From: Prorocentrum cordatum
Lineage: Eukaryota > Sar > Dinophyceae > Prorocentrales > Prorocentraceae
DNA length: 64,000 nt
Assembly (NCBI GenBank): GCA_963575745.1
Contig: CAUYUJ010012703.1
Location: forward strand, 15,001-79,000
Reading direction: 5' to 3'
Shown: piece after piece, positions 10,701 to 21,765 of the stretch
How the letters are laid out: each line of letters starts with the position of its first letter
Numbering within the stretch: position 1 is the first letter of the stretch
The notes under the pieces: model-generated
Seen by the model: only the letters and a program-made list of their open reading frames with translations
Told to the model about the DNA's origin: nothing
The model's database searches: none
Translations under genes and position numbers: made by a program

Positions 10701-12879
10701 CCATCAACGCCATTGGCCAGATGCGCGCATGAGTTCATCAATTTGCAAGGCCTGGCGCATGGACGGGTAGGACATGCTGAGATCCTGAACACACTCTCAT
10801 CGCTCAGTTCCTTCACAAGCTATGGTATGAGAAAGTGGGTAAATGGCACGAACAGCTACGAAGGCGCAAAGCCTTATGTTTTGGCAGGCGGGTGGGTTTG
10901 ATGCACTGTCTGGAGAGTCACAAAACAACTTTCGTTCATTCTAAAAAACAATACGGGCCGGTCGCCGGACATGACCGAATCCGGGCGGGGCATGCACAGT
11001 GTTTCCATATTTTCTTCGCGGGAAGTCCATCCTACATATGAGAGCATACCACTCAGTGCGCAATCAGAGCTGGCCAAGACACTTCCCCGTATGAACTGTA
11101 ACATTCAGTCGAAACGCTCTGACCCAGCGCTGCAACCTACGAAGGAATGATACAGCGAGGGCCACGCGCGCACTCGCGTTTCAAAATCATTGCAGAACGT
11201 AGCATTGTTGAAAATCATAACATGCTGAAATTATTCAAACCATACGTTTCTCAAGCCTGATGACGGGCCCAACTTTACGCAGCTGCGCATAACGCGGGGC
11301 GCGGTCCTCTCTTCATATGGTGCGCACCGCTTATTCCACTCTACCCTAACCGTGTCCTGAGGGACTACACTACTACACTGTTCTACGTGCCTTATACATA
11401 TATATATAGACAAACATACATATACATACTGGTCTACCTATCTCTACTGCTGTACTGCTCGTCTGATCTGTTATGTCTCTAATGCATAGATGCCGCTCTA
11501 CTTCGATAGGAATGATCAGGCTAGATCCCACCCGCCCACACGCAGGCGCAGCCAGTATGAGCAGCCTGAACGCGCAATCTGGACAAGTCCTGTCCTGCGA
11601 CTGGGGGGGTCACACGAACAAATTCATAAAGCCACTGGAAGACAAGCGATCAGAAGTTGACCTGACGCTCAACACCGAGCGGCTTTCTGGAAGACCGCAC
11701 CGCCAGATCGCCCGTCGCCGTGCTGCTTGAACCGCGGCCCGCCCAGTTGCCAGACGAGCATTGGCGGAGGGCTGTGCCGGCACGCCGAGCCCGGCGGCGG
11801 CGCGGGGTCGCCGCCGGCTCGGGCCGCGTCGTTCCCTGCGGAGGGCCCGGGTGCCTTGGCCCGGACCTCGACATCTGCGTCCTGCTCCGGGTCCGCGTCG
11901 CCGATCTGGGCGCGGTGCCGCTCGCAGGAGGCCTGCAACCACCTGGGCGACGAAAAATGACACGGGCCTTACGCGAGACGGCATAGCGACCTGACGCGGT
12001 GGCTTACGCGGGCCGCCAGCTGAGCCGCGTGCGGCTTGCACATGTTGGCGGGGCCTGAGCACGCTCGTCTGCAGGCCTGGCGGCCGCATGGGCCTAAGCT
12101 CTGACCAGGCTCGAGACGGGAACCCCGGCACCAAGCCCTCCGCGCCTGCCACCGGCCGTCGTCGGCACGCATCCGAGCTCCTCCAGGTCTTTGACGGCCA
12201 TGGGCAGCACGACGCCTGCCGGCGGCAGGACACCGGCTGCTGCCCCGACCTTGTGATTCGGCTCTCGCAGTCCCCCCCTCTCTCTCTCTCCTTCTGTGTG
12301 CTTCCCCCTCGCTATCCCCACAGGGAAGGAGCCTCAAGTCAGGAATCGGACAGCCAGTGGCTGCCCCACGGAAAGTTCTTGTCCACCGGTGGCCCCAGGT
12401 GGGACCCACAGAAGATCTGGGGCACCTGGCACCCTGAAGATTTCTCAGAACAAGATGTCTCATCGTATGTGTCCATCGGGGATGGACAGACCCCCCTTTA
12501 GTAAAACGTGGTTCAGTGAAAACGACCTCGGGCCAAACCTGGCGGGCGCAAGCCTGGAAGACGACGGCCGCGGCGCCCTCTCGAGAGCCGAAAACGGACA
12601 ATTCACTGATCGGCGTGTCAGGGTGGGAGTTCTGTCCACCCCCGAGTCTACTCCTACCCTTCTGCCCCCTTCCAAATCCCGAGGAGGGGGGGCGGTACCC
12701 CCCCAGAAGACATCTCCCTCGAGGATCACCTGGGCCCCCCCTGTGGACCTCCCGGGCGCCCCTGCAGAGCGCACGCCGGGCCTCCCAGACCTCGCGGACG
12801 TCACCGCCGCGCGCCGCGAACGGGCCAGTGGCGGCCAGGAGGGCGGCCAAGACGCAGCCAAGGGTCCCCCCCCCCCCAA
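10701..12879. other. Unassigned DNA
   Basis: 10701-11600 is mixed sequence with an AT-rich patch (TATACATATATATATAG near 11392-11408). 11700-12100 is strongly GC-rich and open in several frames on both strands (for example 207 codons on minus from 12233), which I read as composition rather than coding. A CTCTCTCTCT run lies near 12280. 12330-12870 is open on plus to 13894 but has no domain and runs into a minisatellite. Nothing was recognised. Confidence 0.5.
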
Positions 12880-13420
12880 AAAAAAAAAAACGCTGGGGGC
12901 TCGGAGGGACCACCCACGAGGCTTCCAGAAGGCTTCAGAGCCTCCACAAGAGGCCGCAGACAGCAAAAGCCGAAGCAAACAAAACACTGGGGGGGCGGGG
13001 GGCATGCTGTGTCATCGAGATAGCTCCGATTCTGCCTCCGCAAACCGAAGGAGAGCCCAACATGGCCCCAAGAAGCTAGCAAGGCGCCAGGGATGGCCCC
13101 AAGAGGCTACCAAGACGGTCCAAGAGGCACTCCAAAAAAGCTCGAGCCGGCACGAGAACACTGCCCAAAAACATCCCAAAGGACTTCCGGACTGGACGGG
13201 TGCGTGGCAAGAAGGCCCAGAAAAAGGATCGGACCCGACATCCCTAATGGCTGCCCGCAAGGGATCGCGAGAACCCGGTAGAAGACCCGCAGGGGCCCAG
13301 AGGGACAGCCCAGGAGGGCTCCAAGAAAGGAGCGAACCCCTGGGGACCCCAGAGGAGCGCCGCAGAGGCCATGGGAAACAGCCCCCAAAGAAGGTCCAAG
13401 ACCACTTCACGAGAGCCCGA
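12880..13420 (+). repeat. CCAAGA-type minisatellite, array 2
   Basis: A ten-base A run at 12880-12889 leads into degenerate units such as GGCCCCAAGAAGC, CCAAGAGGC and GGTCCAAGACCACTTC to about 13410. The core is on the plus strand. The 532-codon plus frame that crosses it has no recognisable domain. Confidence 0.65.
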
Positions 13421-13427
13421 AAAACGA

Positions 13428-13475
13428 GGAGGAGGAGGAGGAGGAGGAGCGGGAGGGAGAGCAGGAGAAAGAGGT
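13428..13475. repeat. Short GGA microsatellite
   Basis: About eight GGA units at 13428-13449, followed by GGA/GAG-rich sequence ending in GAGAAAGAGG. Confidence 0.85.
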
Positions 13476-14209
13476 GGGTGATCGAAGTGGATGAAATATG
13501 GGGAAAAAAACTCTCTATACACCCACGCTTTTCCGGCCCTGCACTGACACTTGCACAACAATGCGGATCCTGGTATATACGGGATCCTGGTGTATACACG
13601 TTTCGTTGTCCGCAGCAAACGGATAAACCAAAATATACACCACACCACCCCGACGTCGTCTCCGATCCTCAAAAAGTCCTGGGATTGAACAATAGCCCGC
13701 CACTGGTAATGTATATGCTCAAATTTCCTATAAGAAAGAGAGACCAGCTTTGCGGAGTCTTTTCCGTAAGCAGGGTGGCGCAGCCTGGCCTTGGCCATTT
13801 GCTGTTATCTGGCTGCCAAACTTGCGAGTACCACTTCGCGGACGTGGTATTATGCTCGTTTGCACGCGCCTCCCCCTTGGTGGAACTTCGATGAGCAAGG
13901 TGCACGGCGCGAAGAGCCGATGCTGCCTTGCATTCAAAAGTATGCGTATACAAATGTATATGCGTATCCGCTGGCCCCCTTGCGGGGCCACCAGACTGCG
14001 AGGATGAGGATTGCAGCTCACTGTTCCAGCTGCAGTTTCCAGTTTCCACTGTTACAGCCCTGTTTTCTGCTTCCTTACTGTCAATTGTTGCTGTCCGCGA
14101 GGGGGGTGGGAGCCCCAAATCAAGTTTTTTTACCACGCCCTGGGAGGCTTCTCAGAATTCGTGGGGGGGGGCGTGGGACACGTAAAAATATATGATATCA
14201 AGGCCATAA
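13476..14209. other. Unassigned DNA with a duplicated GGATCCTGGT motif
   Basis: Mixed sequence. GGATCCTGGTRTATAC occurs twice in tandem near 13565-13598. Opposite-strand frames of 134-195 codons overlap here without any domain I recognise. Confidence 0.45.
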
Positions 14210-14680
14210 TCCCTAGTAAATTATACCAGATTCGCGTCCCCAAGGCCATCAACCCTCGTAAACTTCACGCTGCTCGCCTTCCCAAAGCCATAATCCCTAT
14301 TAGATTACTCGATGTGAGGCCACAAACCCTTGTAAATCAGTCAATATTCGCGTCCCCGAATCCATGAACCTTTATATAAATTACCAGATTCGCGCCCCCT
14401 GAACCATAAACCCTCGAAAATTATACGATATTCGCGTGCCCAATGCCATAAACCTTCGTAAATTACACCATACTTGCGTCCGCGAGGCCGCAAACCCTTG
14501 CAAATTACATCATAGATTCGCGTCCCCGAGGCCATTAACTCAATATTTGCGCCCCCGAGGCCATAAACCCTTGTACATTACAATAGTTGCGTCCCCGAGG
14601 CCACGAACGCTTGTAAATTACAATATAAGATTCGCGCCACCGAAACCATAAACCCTCGTAAATTAGTATTGGCCCTCGCG
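14210..14680 (+). repeat. Tandem repeat, about 43 bp, roughly 11 degenerate copies
   Basis: Each unit contains CCATAAACCCTYGTAAATTA followed by TTCGCGTCCCCGAGG or a variant. Examples are near 14404, 14447, 14560 and 14645; spacing is about 43 bp where intact and varies through small indels. AT-rich and GC-rich halves alternate within each unit. No coding signature. Confidence 0.85.
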
Positions 14681-16500
14681 TGAAGTCCCGACACTGCTTC
14701 ACGTTAGCGTCCAGACATCCCAACACAGCTCTGGCAAGTCCCATTCTAAGAGAAAGGGCCGGCGGCATGGGGGCGAAGCCCTTACGTATGCATTATGTAT
14801 ATGTGCACACACGTACAAGTGTGTATGAATAGTGCGGGGAGCCCTGTTTTGTTATGATTCGCGTGGGGACCTATTTTGACTCCCGCCCCCATTCCCCCGT
14901 TTCCCTCCTCCCCTAGCTCCTCCTCTAACACACACACACACACACACACATTCCGACCCCTCATCACTCCATCGACACGTGTCGTGCAAGTACAAGCGCG
15001 CGTGCATGCACAAGTGCTGCGTTATCTCGTAGCTGGCCGGGGGAGTTCCACGGCGTGCTCGCAGAACAAGCACGAGCGAGGAGCTCCTGAAGGCGCAGCG
15101 TGGCTGGCGCACACAAGCTATAAGACAAGGGCGCAGGGAGACGGCAAGAAGGCGGCGCCCGAGGCCAGTCGACAACCGCTCATTTCGCATGCTGAGTCGC
15201 AGCGCTCGAAGAACAACTGCCATCGTCGACGGGAAAGCAGCGGAATGCAGCCGCCTCCGTACCTGCCCAGCGCTGCGCCACCTCGCGAGGAGGACCTTCC
15301 TCATGGGCACGCTCGTCTCCCAGGAGGAGGCACTTCTTCATGTACATGATGCGCCGTTCGTGCCCTCGGCTCGAGTTTGGGTCCGCGGGCACTGCCCCAA
15401 CAGCGACCAGGTCGATGCCTGCCGCAGAGAAGCAGTTCGTGACAGCCAGGACGCTGAAATGAAGACCTCTTTGGGGACAAAAAGGGGCCCTGGTTGTCGG
15501 GCCGCTCTGTAGACCCAGGTCGGGGAACCCACTCGAAGCCGAGGCTCGCCGTGGCCAGAAGAGCGCCGTCGCTTCTGCTTCGGCGCTCCTCGTGGTAGCA
15601 CGACGGCTGTGCCTTCCTCTCGTCCCTGCTCTCGTAGGGGACGCGGACGATGCCCGTCGACTCCGTGTCGGGCCCGCCGCTCCCGGAGAACTCCGTGGGG
15701 TGGGCCTCCGGCGCGCCACGGAGGAGTGGGCCTGGCCCCGCTTCGCCGCAGCCCTCTCCGGGGCACGGTCCGCGATGGTGATGCCTCGGCGAGCGAGCAC
15801 GACGCTTCGGATTGGCACCTCCAAGTGCTTCACACCCTCGTGATGATCCCGCCGCTCTGCAGCCTGCACGGCGCAGGGGCGCCGAACAGAGCACGCCACA
15901 TCCCGCCGGAGCAGGTCGCCGAGACAGGACGGGCATGAGCAGAAGTCGTGGGCTGGAGCTGGTGGCTGCGGGCGCGTAGACACGTGCGCTTTTGCGGGCC
16001 GTGTTCAGCGCTGGGCGATTGGAATCCAAACCAAGAAGACAGCAATGTCGAAATGTGGCTTCCCAGAACAACATCGCAGTCGACGTCTTGTGAATGGTTG
16101 CAGTCGGGAATCACAGCTTCTCCCTGGCGGCCACTCCGAAGGCAGAGCACAGAGCCCAATCGCTCCAGCCACATCTGCGAGGACAACTGGCGTTTCGCCA
16201 TTTGCGTAGGAGCTTTGGGGGGGCAACCAGGTCGTACTGTACTTACTCAAGAATCGACTGTGCCGGAAGCGCCGTTGAATCGGCCCGCAACGAAGGCCTC
16301 AAACACCCACGAACGCACGAACGAGAGGCGAAGCAGAAAGCCCCAGAGCCGGTCGAATCTAGAAGCAAATAGATCGGGCCAAGTCGGCCTGGCCAAATCC
16401 AAAAACGGAAGATCAGGACCGTTGGGTCAGGTCGAACCTAGGAACCAATAGACCTGGTCAGTTGGGTCAGGTCTTGAACTGCCCACAAGGACAAAAATTA
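14681..16500. other. Unassigned DNA with an AC microsatellite and an open minus-strand region
   Basis: An (AC)n run lies at 14930-14950. On the minus strand, frames of 257 codons (from 16074) and 267 codons (from 15983) overlap in different phases. Segments such as LATASLGFEWVP read like protein, but the region is GC-rich and open on both strands. I see no domain, start context or splice pattern that lets me call a gene. Confidence 0.4.
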
Positions 16501-16696
16501 GCGGCGCGTCGAGCGGGGAAATAAGAGGTTGCAGGCCTTCTCAAAGGGGCCGGGGCTTTTCAGAAGCCCTCCAGTCTCCTGGGAAACCCTCTATGGTTTC
16601 GGAGAAAGCTTCGGAAGCTTCTCAGACGGGCCAGAGGCCTTCGGAGCCTTCTGAAAAGGCCCGCCCCCTCTGCCTTCCCCCCTGGGCGCGCCGCCG
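16501..16696 (+). mobile_element. ME-GGCG inverted-repeat element, copy 1
   Basis: The left end GCGGCGCGTCGAGCGGGGAA is roughly complementary to the right end, which closes with CCTGGGCGCGCCGCCGA at 16681-16697; the imperfect terminal inverted repeats extend about 38 bp to GGCC. The interior has short palindromes (AGCTTCGGAAGCTTCTCAGA, CCTTCGGAGCCTTCTG). The right-hand 80 bp align with 33965-34045 in the same orientation. No clear target duplication is seen. It is too short to code and looks like a MITE-type element. Confidence 0.55.
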
Positions 16697-16887
16697 AAAA
16701 ACAGCAATCGAGGGGGCCTGACAGGTGGTACGAGGACAGCTTCGCGTTGGCCGCGACCGCCTCCTCGAAGGACCAGCCGCAGCTGTAGCTCTCGCCAAAC
16801 GTCTCCTCGGCGCCAGGGGGGGCCGAGCGGGGACGGCCGGGCACGGCCGGGGAGGTTCAGATGCTCGTTCTGGGGGCCTTCCTGGCG

Positions 16888-17117
16888 CCACTCCTCCTCC
16901 TCCTCCTCCTCATCCTCCTCCTCATCATCATCATTACCATCCTCATCTTCCTCCTCTTCTTTTTCTTCTTCTTAATACGATTGTGCTTGTTATTATTGGT
17001 GTTACCCTTCTTCGTAGAAGTATGATTCTTGTCCATACGATTCGTAGTAGTCGTACTACATGTTTTTAGCCGATGACATCAATCATATTGCCCTCATCTT
17101 CTTACCATTGATAAATA

Positions 17118-17165
<48 letters not shown>

Positions 17166-17166
17166 G

Positions 17167-17197
<31 letters not shown>

Positions 17198-17214
17198 CTA
17201 CGACTACTACTACG

Positions 17215-17252
<38 letters not shown>

Positions 17253-17283
17253 GAACAGTCTGTCTACGACAACTACTCCTACA

Positions 17284-17336
<53 letters not shown>

Positions 17337-17423
17337 CACTACTACCACTACTACTGCCACCACTTCCTACTACTACTACTACTTCTACTTATAATTATAC
17401 TTATACTTATACTTCTACTTCTT

Positions 17424-17457
<34 letters not shown>

Positions 17458-17458
17458 G

Positions 17459-17492
<34 letters not shown>

Positions 17493-17493
17493 T

Positions 17494-17535
<42 letters not shown>

Positions 17536-17538
17536 GAT

Positions 17539-17583
<45 letters not shown>

Positions 17584-17584
17584 G

Positions 17585-17620
<36 letters not shown>

Positions 17621-17672
17621 GCTACTGCTACTTCTACTACCTCTACTACTACGACTACTACTACGACTACTA

Positions 17673-17704
<32 letters not shown>

Positions 17705-17870
17705 ACTACTACTACTACTACTACTACTACTGCGACTGCTAGTGTTCGCATTGTTACCACTAATAATACCAATTATACTCTTACGATTAGTCGTATGAGT
17801 CTGATTAGTATCACTCCTCCTCTTCCTCCTGCTCCTCCTCTTCCTCCCCCTCCTCCTCCTCATCATCCAA
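16888..17870. repeat. CTC, ACT and CTC microsatellites
   Basis: CTC/CAT/CTT repeats at 16888-16975 are followed by an AT-rich gap with the inverted repeat GTAGTAGTCGTACTAC (17044-17059). Then comes about 615 bp of ACT/ACG repeats (17119-17733) with islands such as ACAGTCTGTCTACGACAAC. CTC repeats close the block at 17815-17862. Frames of poly-Leu, poly-Thr, poly-Val and poly-Ser here are repeat translations. Confidence 0.95.
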
Positions 17871-18045
17871 GGTTTGGATCAGATCGCGGGCGACAGAGGG
17901 CCTGTTTGTATGAGTCCCCAGCCTCTTGCCCGTTCAGGGCGAGGGGTGAAACGACGGGCGCGCACCGTGATCGCACGCCCTCCCCCGCCTGGCACAGGCG
18001 GCTGCGGCGTCGGCATCGCACCACGGAGACCATCACCTCGCAGCC

Positions 18046-18915
18046 ATGGCTGGGGAAGGCGCTGGTGGCTGTGGCAAGGCGGGCGCTCGCCGGAGGGAGC
18101 CTTCCAGGTTGGCGTCGCGGGCCCCGCCTGAGCGTGAAGAGGCGTGGCGCTGTTCGCACACAGATTGCCGCTGCGCCAGGAACCTCCTCCACTGGAAGTG
18201 GTGCAAGCACTGTGGGCGAGCGAAGAACGGCGGATCATCACAGCCGCCGTGAAGTCGCGACCGCACTACGAGGAGGTGGGACTGGTGGTGCTTGTCGGGC
18301 TGGTGGTGAGCTCGATGTGGACGCCACGCAGGCTCTGGCCGTTTTCGCCGAGTCACAAAGTAACAAGGAGATGGCCGAGAAGCATCGCGCGGCCATTCCA
18401 TATCAGTCCCAGTCTAGAGCCACTTTCTCGACCCTTTCCACGGACGTGCTGCGCTACATGGTGCAGCTTACGGAGAAGGCGGGGGGGCAGGAGACAGCGA
18501 ATAAGTACAATCAGCAACTCGAGCAGCTCCAAAGACCACTGCGGAGGAGCCCTCGCAGATCCGCTCCAACAAGGCCCACGCCTGGCTTCGCAACAAACTG
18601 AGGGCGGAGGACACGGTGCCAGATGACCTCTTGGAGCAGGTGTACACACAGCGCCTCCTGGTCGCTGAGCTCGTCGCGGAGCTGGAGGAGGCTGAGGAGG
18701 ACTACCGACGGGCGGTGGCCGAGGCGGCGGCGGGCGGGCGCGCGTCAGCTGAAGGCACAAGGGGCGCAGCTGAAGCGTCGGCGGCAGCGGCGTCAACGGT
18801 CTCTTCGGGAACGGAGGCCGCCAGGGGTGCTAAGGAGGCATCGTCGGGGTGGCACGCTGAGGGGGATCTTGAAGAATGGTGCTCCTCACTCGGCTTCGAG
18901 ACGCACTCATCGTAA
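18046..18915 (+). pseudogene. ORF1-like protein of LINE-B: Cys4 finger plus coiled coil
   Basis: A Met at 18046 opens a 68-codon frame with EEAWRCSHTDCRC and KWCKHCGRAKNG: Cys codons at 18151, 18166, 18202 and 18211 form C-x4-C-x11-C-x2-C, a probable zinc finger. The protein continues after a frameshift near 18230 (LDVDATQALAVFAESQSNKE, STLSTDVLRYMVQLTEKAGG), and another near 18530 leads to NKAHAWLRNKLRAED and a Leu/Glu/Ala-rich coiled coil (LVAELVAELEEAEEDYRRAV) that ends in an Ala/Ser-rich tail with a stop at 18913-18915. The role, binding element RNA, is inferred from LINE ORF1 proteins generally. Three frames are used, so it is broken. Confidence 0.65.
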
Positions 18916-19204
18916 GGTTCGCTTCAGCTACTGTGACGCGGCGATGGCTGGTCCCCCGCCATCGCCAATACGTGCGTCGTCGACTCGTTCGGGATCTGCG
19001 TCGCGATCGGCCTCCTCATGCTCCACTTCAGGGATCACAACGTCGACTTCGCCGCGGCACTCCACGAGGACGGCTGGTCCGCCACCAATATGATTGGGGC
19101 CGTCTTCTGGGGGAACTGCGGCCAGCAGCTCCCAAGTGAACCTTCGCGCTGTCTTCGCAACTGCCAGTCATGCAAGTCACCCAGGGGCCCCAAATGTCAC
19201 AAGT

Positions 19205-19930
19205 AGGGCTGGTGCTTCTGACTTTTTCGAGGCCCCCCCAGAGCCGCCCAGCCCCGAAGACCTTGGACTCGTCGTTGAGATTTGCAACGCCTCGCGCTGG
19301 AACTCGTTCAAGGACTGGCTGAGCAAGTCGGCCGCTCACGTCATGTCCCCAAGAGCACTACATCGTCAGGCCCTCTGCTATCAAGGAAGCCACATCTTGG
19401 CGTCCTCGCCACGATTGGAAAGCGATTATGTCGCCTGCTGTTGCTGGCCATGGAGAAGGTTCCTCCAGGGTGGGCGTACTCGCGAGGGATTCCTTGGGCC
19501 TGCACGAGCCTCCATGGAGCTCGGCGCTTACTGAGGGGAGGTTGATCAACGCGTTGGTTCATCTCCCCGGGGATTCGCCAAGTTTAATCCTGTCGGCCTA
19601 ATTACGTGTCATAACGGTGAAGGGATGTCAGGAACCTTGACATTCTCGGTACAACTGGGGCCACTGCATAGACGTCGGGGCATCAGGCGATTCGGTGGCG
19701 ATTGGAACCTGTCTCCCGAGTTGCTCTGGGAGTCTGGGCTCCCCGAAAAGTTGGAAGGATCTCTGATTAGGCCGTCTGGTTCGGGTACACGCCGTTCGCT
19801 CGGAGGTCCTAGCTTCCTGGACTACTTTGTGCGCACGGGGGGGCTTGGCCAAGAGGGCGCGGGAGACCAGCGTCGTTCAAGTTGCGCGGCCCACGCCCCA
19901 CAAGCAAGTGATCCCTCCATGTGTTCCTCG
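19205..19930 (+). pseudogene. APE-type endonuclease domain of LINE-B
   Basis: The frame opening at 19094 encodes EICNASRWNSFKDWLSKSAA (about 19277-19336), the usual N-terminal motif. A frameshift near 19345 leads to QEHYIVRPSAIKEA, whose catalytic Glu is at 19353-19355. An in-frame stop lies at 19599-19601. FGGDWNLSPELL (about 19695-19730) and SFLDYFVRTGGL (about 19810-19845) are the late catalytic and structural motifs. PTPHKQV (about 19887-19907, another frame) matches the terminal PH-x-V motif. Every key motif is present, but at least two frameshifts and a stop separate them. Confidence 0.8.
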
Positions 19931-20039
19931 GCTGTCGCAGTTCTGCGCGCTGTCCTTCCACAAGCCTCCGCCGATTCCGACGGAGAAGCCCACTGGCGCC
20001 GCCAGGTGTCCGCCGCGTGGGGAGCACAGGCTGCCTGGG

Positions 20040-20740
20040 AACGGCGCTAGCCGGTCCTGTCTCAGAGGCTCAGGCACTGCTCGACTGGGCGCACGGGGAG
20101 CCGGCCGGCACAGCCAGACAGGTGCTCCGTGACGTCGGTCAAACGACGCTGCCCTGCTGCGGAGCCCGCGGTAAGTCACCGCAGCTGCAGTGGGTCCCGA
20201 CCCTGGAGGACGAGGGCCCCTCCACGTCGGCACCCTAAGCTGTTCGCGGGGAGGTGGTTGACCCATCGGCTCCAGGACCTGGTGATCGAGGTGCGCGAGG
20301 ACTCGTCGGAGGCTTCGAGCACCCGAAGGCTCCTCCTGGGCCCACCGTCGTCCGTCGAGAAGATTTCGGAAATTGGATTCTTGGAGCTCTTGAGGACGGT
20401 TCAGACTGCGGTCTGAGCGTGACCTAGCAAGCCTGTTCCTGTAGGCCGCCGACGACTTGCTGAGTCTGTGCCGGCCCTATGTTACCGAGCTCCAGAATGA
20501 AGCACGCCGCAAAGGTGAGGCTGGGTGGAAAGATTGGGTTCTCACGAAAATCAAAGAGAGTGGCAAGAACGCTCACCTGGCTTCCAAGGAGGCCCCTGGA
20601 TAGAAACCCACCACGACCCTGTCGGCGGGGCCCTTGTGGTGGCCCCCACTTTTGGCTCGGGGAGCTTTTCAAAACCGCCTCCCGCTGTGGAGGCCGGGAA
20701 AGGCGGCAGTCGGATACTTCCAACGCCATCAAGAATCAGA
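20040..20740 (+). pseudogene. EN-RT linker of LINE-B
   Basis: Encoded segments include SEAQALLDWAHGEPAGTARQ (about 20060-20120), LFAGRWLTHRLQDLVIEVRE (about 20240-20300) and ELQNEARRKGEAGWKDWVLT (about 20490-20550), followed by SKEAPG and a stop. The Trp, Ala and charged-residue pattern matches the linker before RT in dinoflagellate LINEs. Frames change between segments. The block stops at the GGA tract starting near 20745, before any RT motif. Confidence 0.55.
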
Positions 20741-20744
20741 AATC

Positions 20745-20850
20745 GGGAGGAGGAGAAGGAGGAGGAGGCGGAAGGAGGGGGGAGGAGGACGAGGAGGAGG
20801 AGGAGGAGGAGGCAAGAAGAAGAGGAGGAAGGAGGAGGAGGAGGAGAAGG

Positions 20851-20882
<32 letters not shown>

Positions 20883-20885
20883 CCA
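20745..20885. repeat. GGA microsatellite
   Basis: Imperfect GGA repeats with AAGA and GGGG interruptions lie between LINE-B and the head of DE-A copy 3, the same arrangement as upstream of copy 1. Confidence 0.9.
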
Positions 20886-21765
20886 GTGTAAACCCAAGAG
20901 TCATCGAAGATGTTGGAATAAACTCTCCCTCCAAACTCCCTCTTCATTGGCCCCACAACGGTTCATTTCTATTGATGGAACTGCCTCGTTGGAAGACACC
21001 CTTTTGAAGACCCTGGAGCATGCTAAAACACTGTGTTCGGGATTCCAACACCACAAATGAACCTGACTGCTGCGTCTTGGCGATCATGAATCGTGCCGGA
21101 ACGCCATTCCCAGGACTTCAACACAGCGAACCAACGTAAGTGTTGCACCCGCATGATCCTGAATCCTTCCGAAACACCATTTCTGGTACGTTGATCGTGG
21201 GAACCCGTGAAACTCTTGCAAATGTTAAAAACGAATGCGCGCGGCGCTAAGGCGAGAGCCACATTTTGAACAGGAACCACCCTCAATCCGTGAAACTCTT
21301 GTAATTTGTTTAAACGAATGCGCGCAGCGCTAAGGCGAGAACCACATGTTGAAAACGATTCGCCCTCAATCCGTGAAACTCTTGCAATTTGTTTAAACGA
21401 CTGGAAAGCCACATTGTTTAAACCACTCGCCCTCAATCCGTGAAACTCTTGTGCGCGGCGCTAGTGCGAGAGCCACATGTTGAAGAGGAGCCACCCTCAA
21501 TCCGTGAAACTCTAACAAAAATTGTTTAACGAATGTGCGCCGCGCTGAGGCGAGAGCTACATTTTGAAAACGGCCCGCCCTTAATCCGTGAAACTCTTGT
21601 AATTTGTTTAAACGAATGTGCGCGGCGCTAAGGCGAGAGCCACATGTTGAAAACGGCCCGCCCTCAATCCGTGAGACTGTTGCCACCGTTTAGGCTTCAG
21701 AGTCACACATGGCCCGCCCTGAAAACTGGCCTCGGGGTGCGACAGGGAGAAGTTATGTATAAGGA
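20886..21765 (+). repeat. Dispersed element DE-A, copy 3
   Basis: Starts after the GGA tract with GTGTAAACCCAAGAGTCATC, nearly the same head as copy 1. Next come units with CGTGCCGGAACGCCATTCCC and GGACTTCAACACAGCGAA, then about seven copies of the 83-bp unit (consensus core ATCCGTGAAACTCTTG, then GTTTAAACGAATG, GGCGCTAAGGCGAGAGCCAC, ATGTTGAAAACGG) between 21195 and 21680. It ends with GGCCTCGGGGTGCGACAGGG and GTTATGTATAAGGAAA before GGA-rich sequence. This is the longest copy. It is non-coding by eye, since 83 is not a multiple of three. Confidence 0.85.

Larger units (their letters stand above)
17990..20740 (+). mobile_element. LINE-B: 5' part of a degenerate non-LTR retrotransposon
   Basis: On the plus strand an ORF1 with a Cys4 finger and coiled coil (18046-18915) is followed by an APE endonuclease (about 19255-19930) and the linker toward RT (about 20040-20735). 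The sequence then runs into a GGA microsatellite and DE-A copy 3, and no RT or RNase H follows. Either the element was broken there or the repeat block was inserted. Frame changes occur in ORF1, the endonuclease and the linker. Its domain order matches LINE-A, but the sequences differ enough to be separate subfamilies. Confidence 0.8.

Noticed and set aside
13428-13475. GGA tract as a splicing enhancer or promoter element
   Set aside because: No gene nearby to support it; it is one of many GGA microsatellites.
17060-18601. 513-codon plus frame
   Set aside because: Its first half is an ACT microsatellite; only its last part overlaps the LINE-B ORF1 relic.
20640-20665. Spliced-leader-like TTTTGGCTC
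   Set aside because: Only nine bases match and they lie in LINE-B linker sequence.
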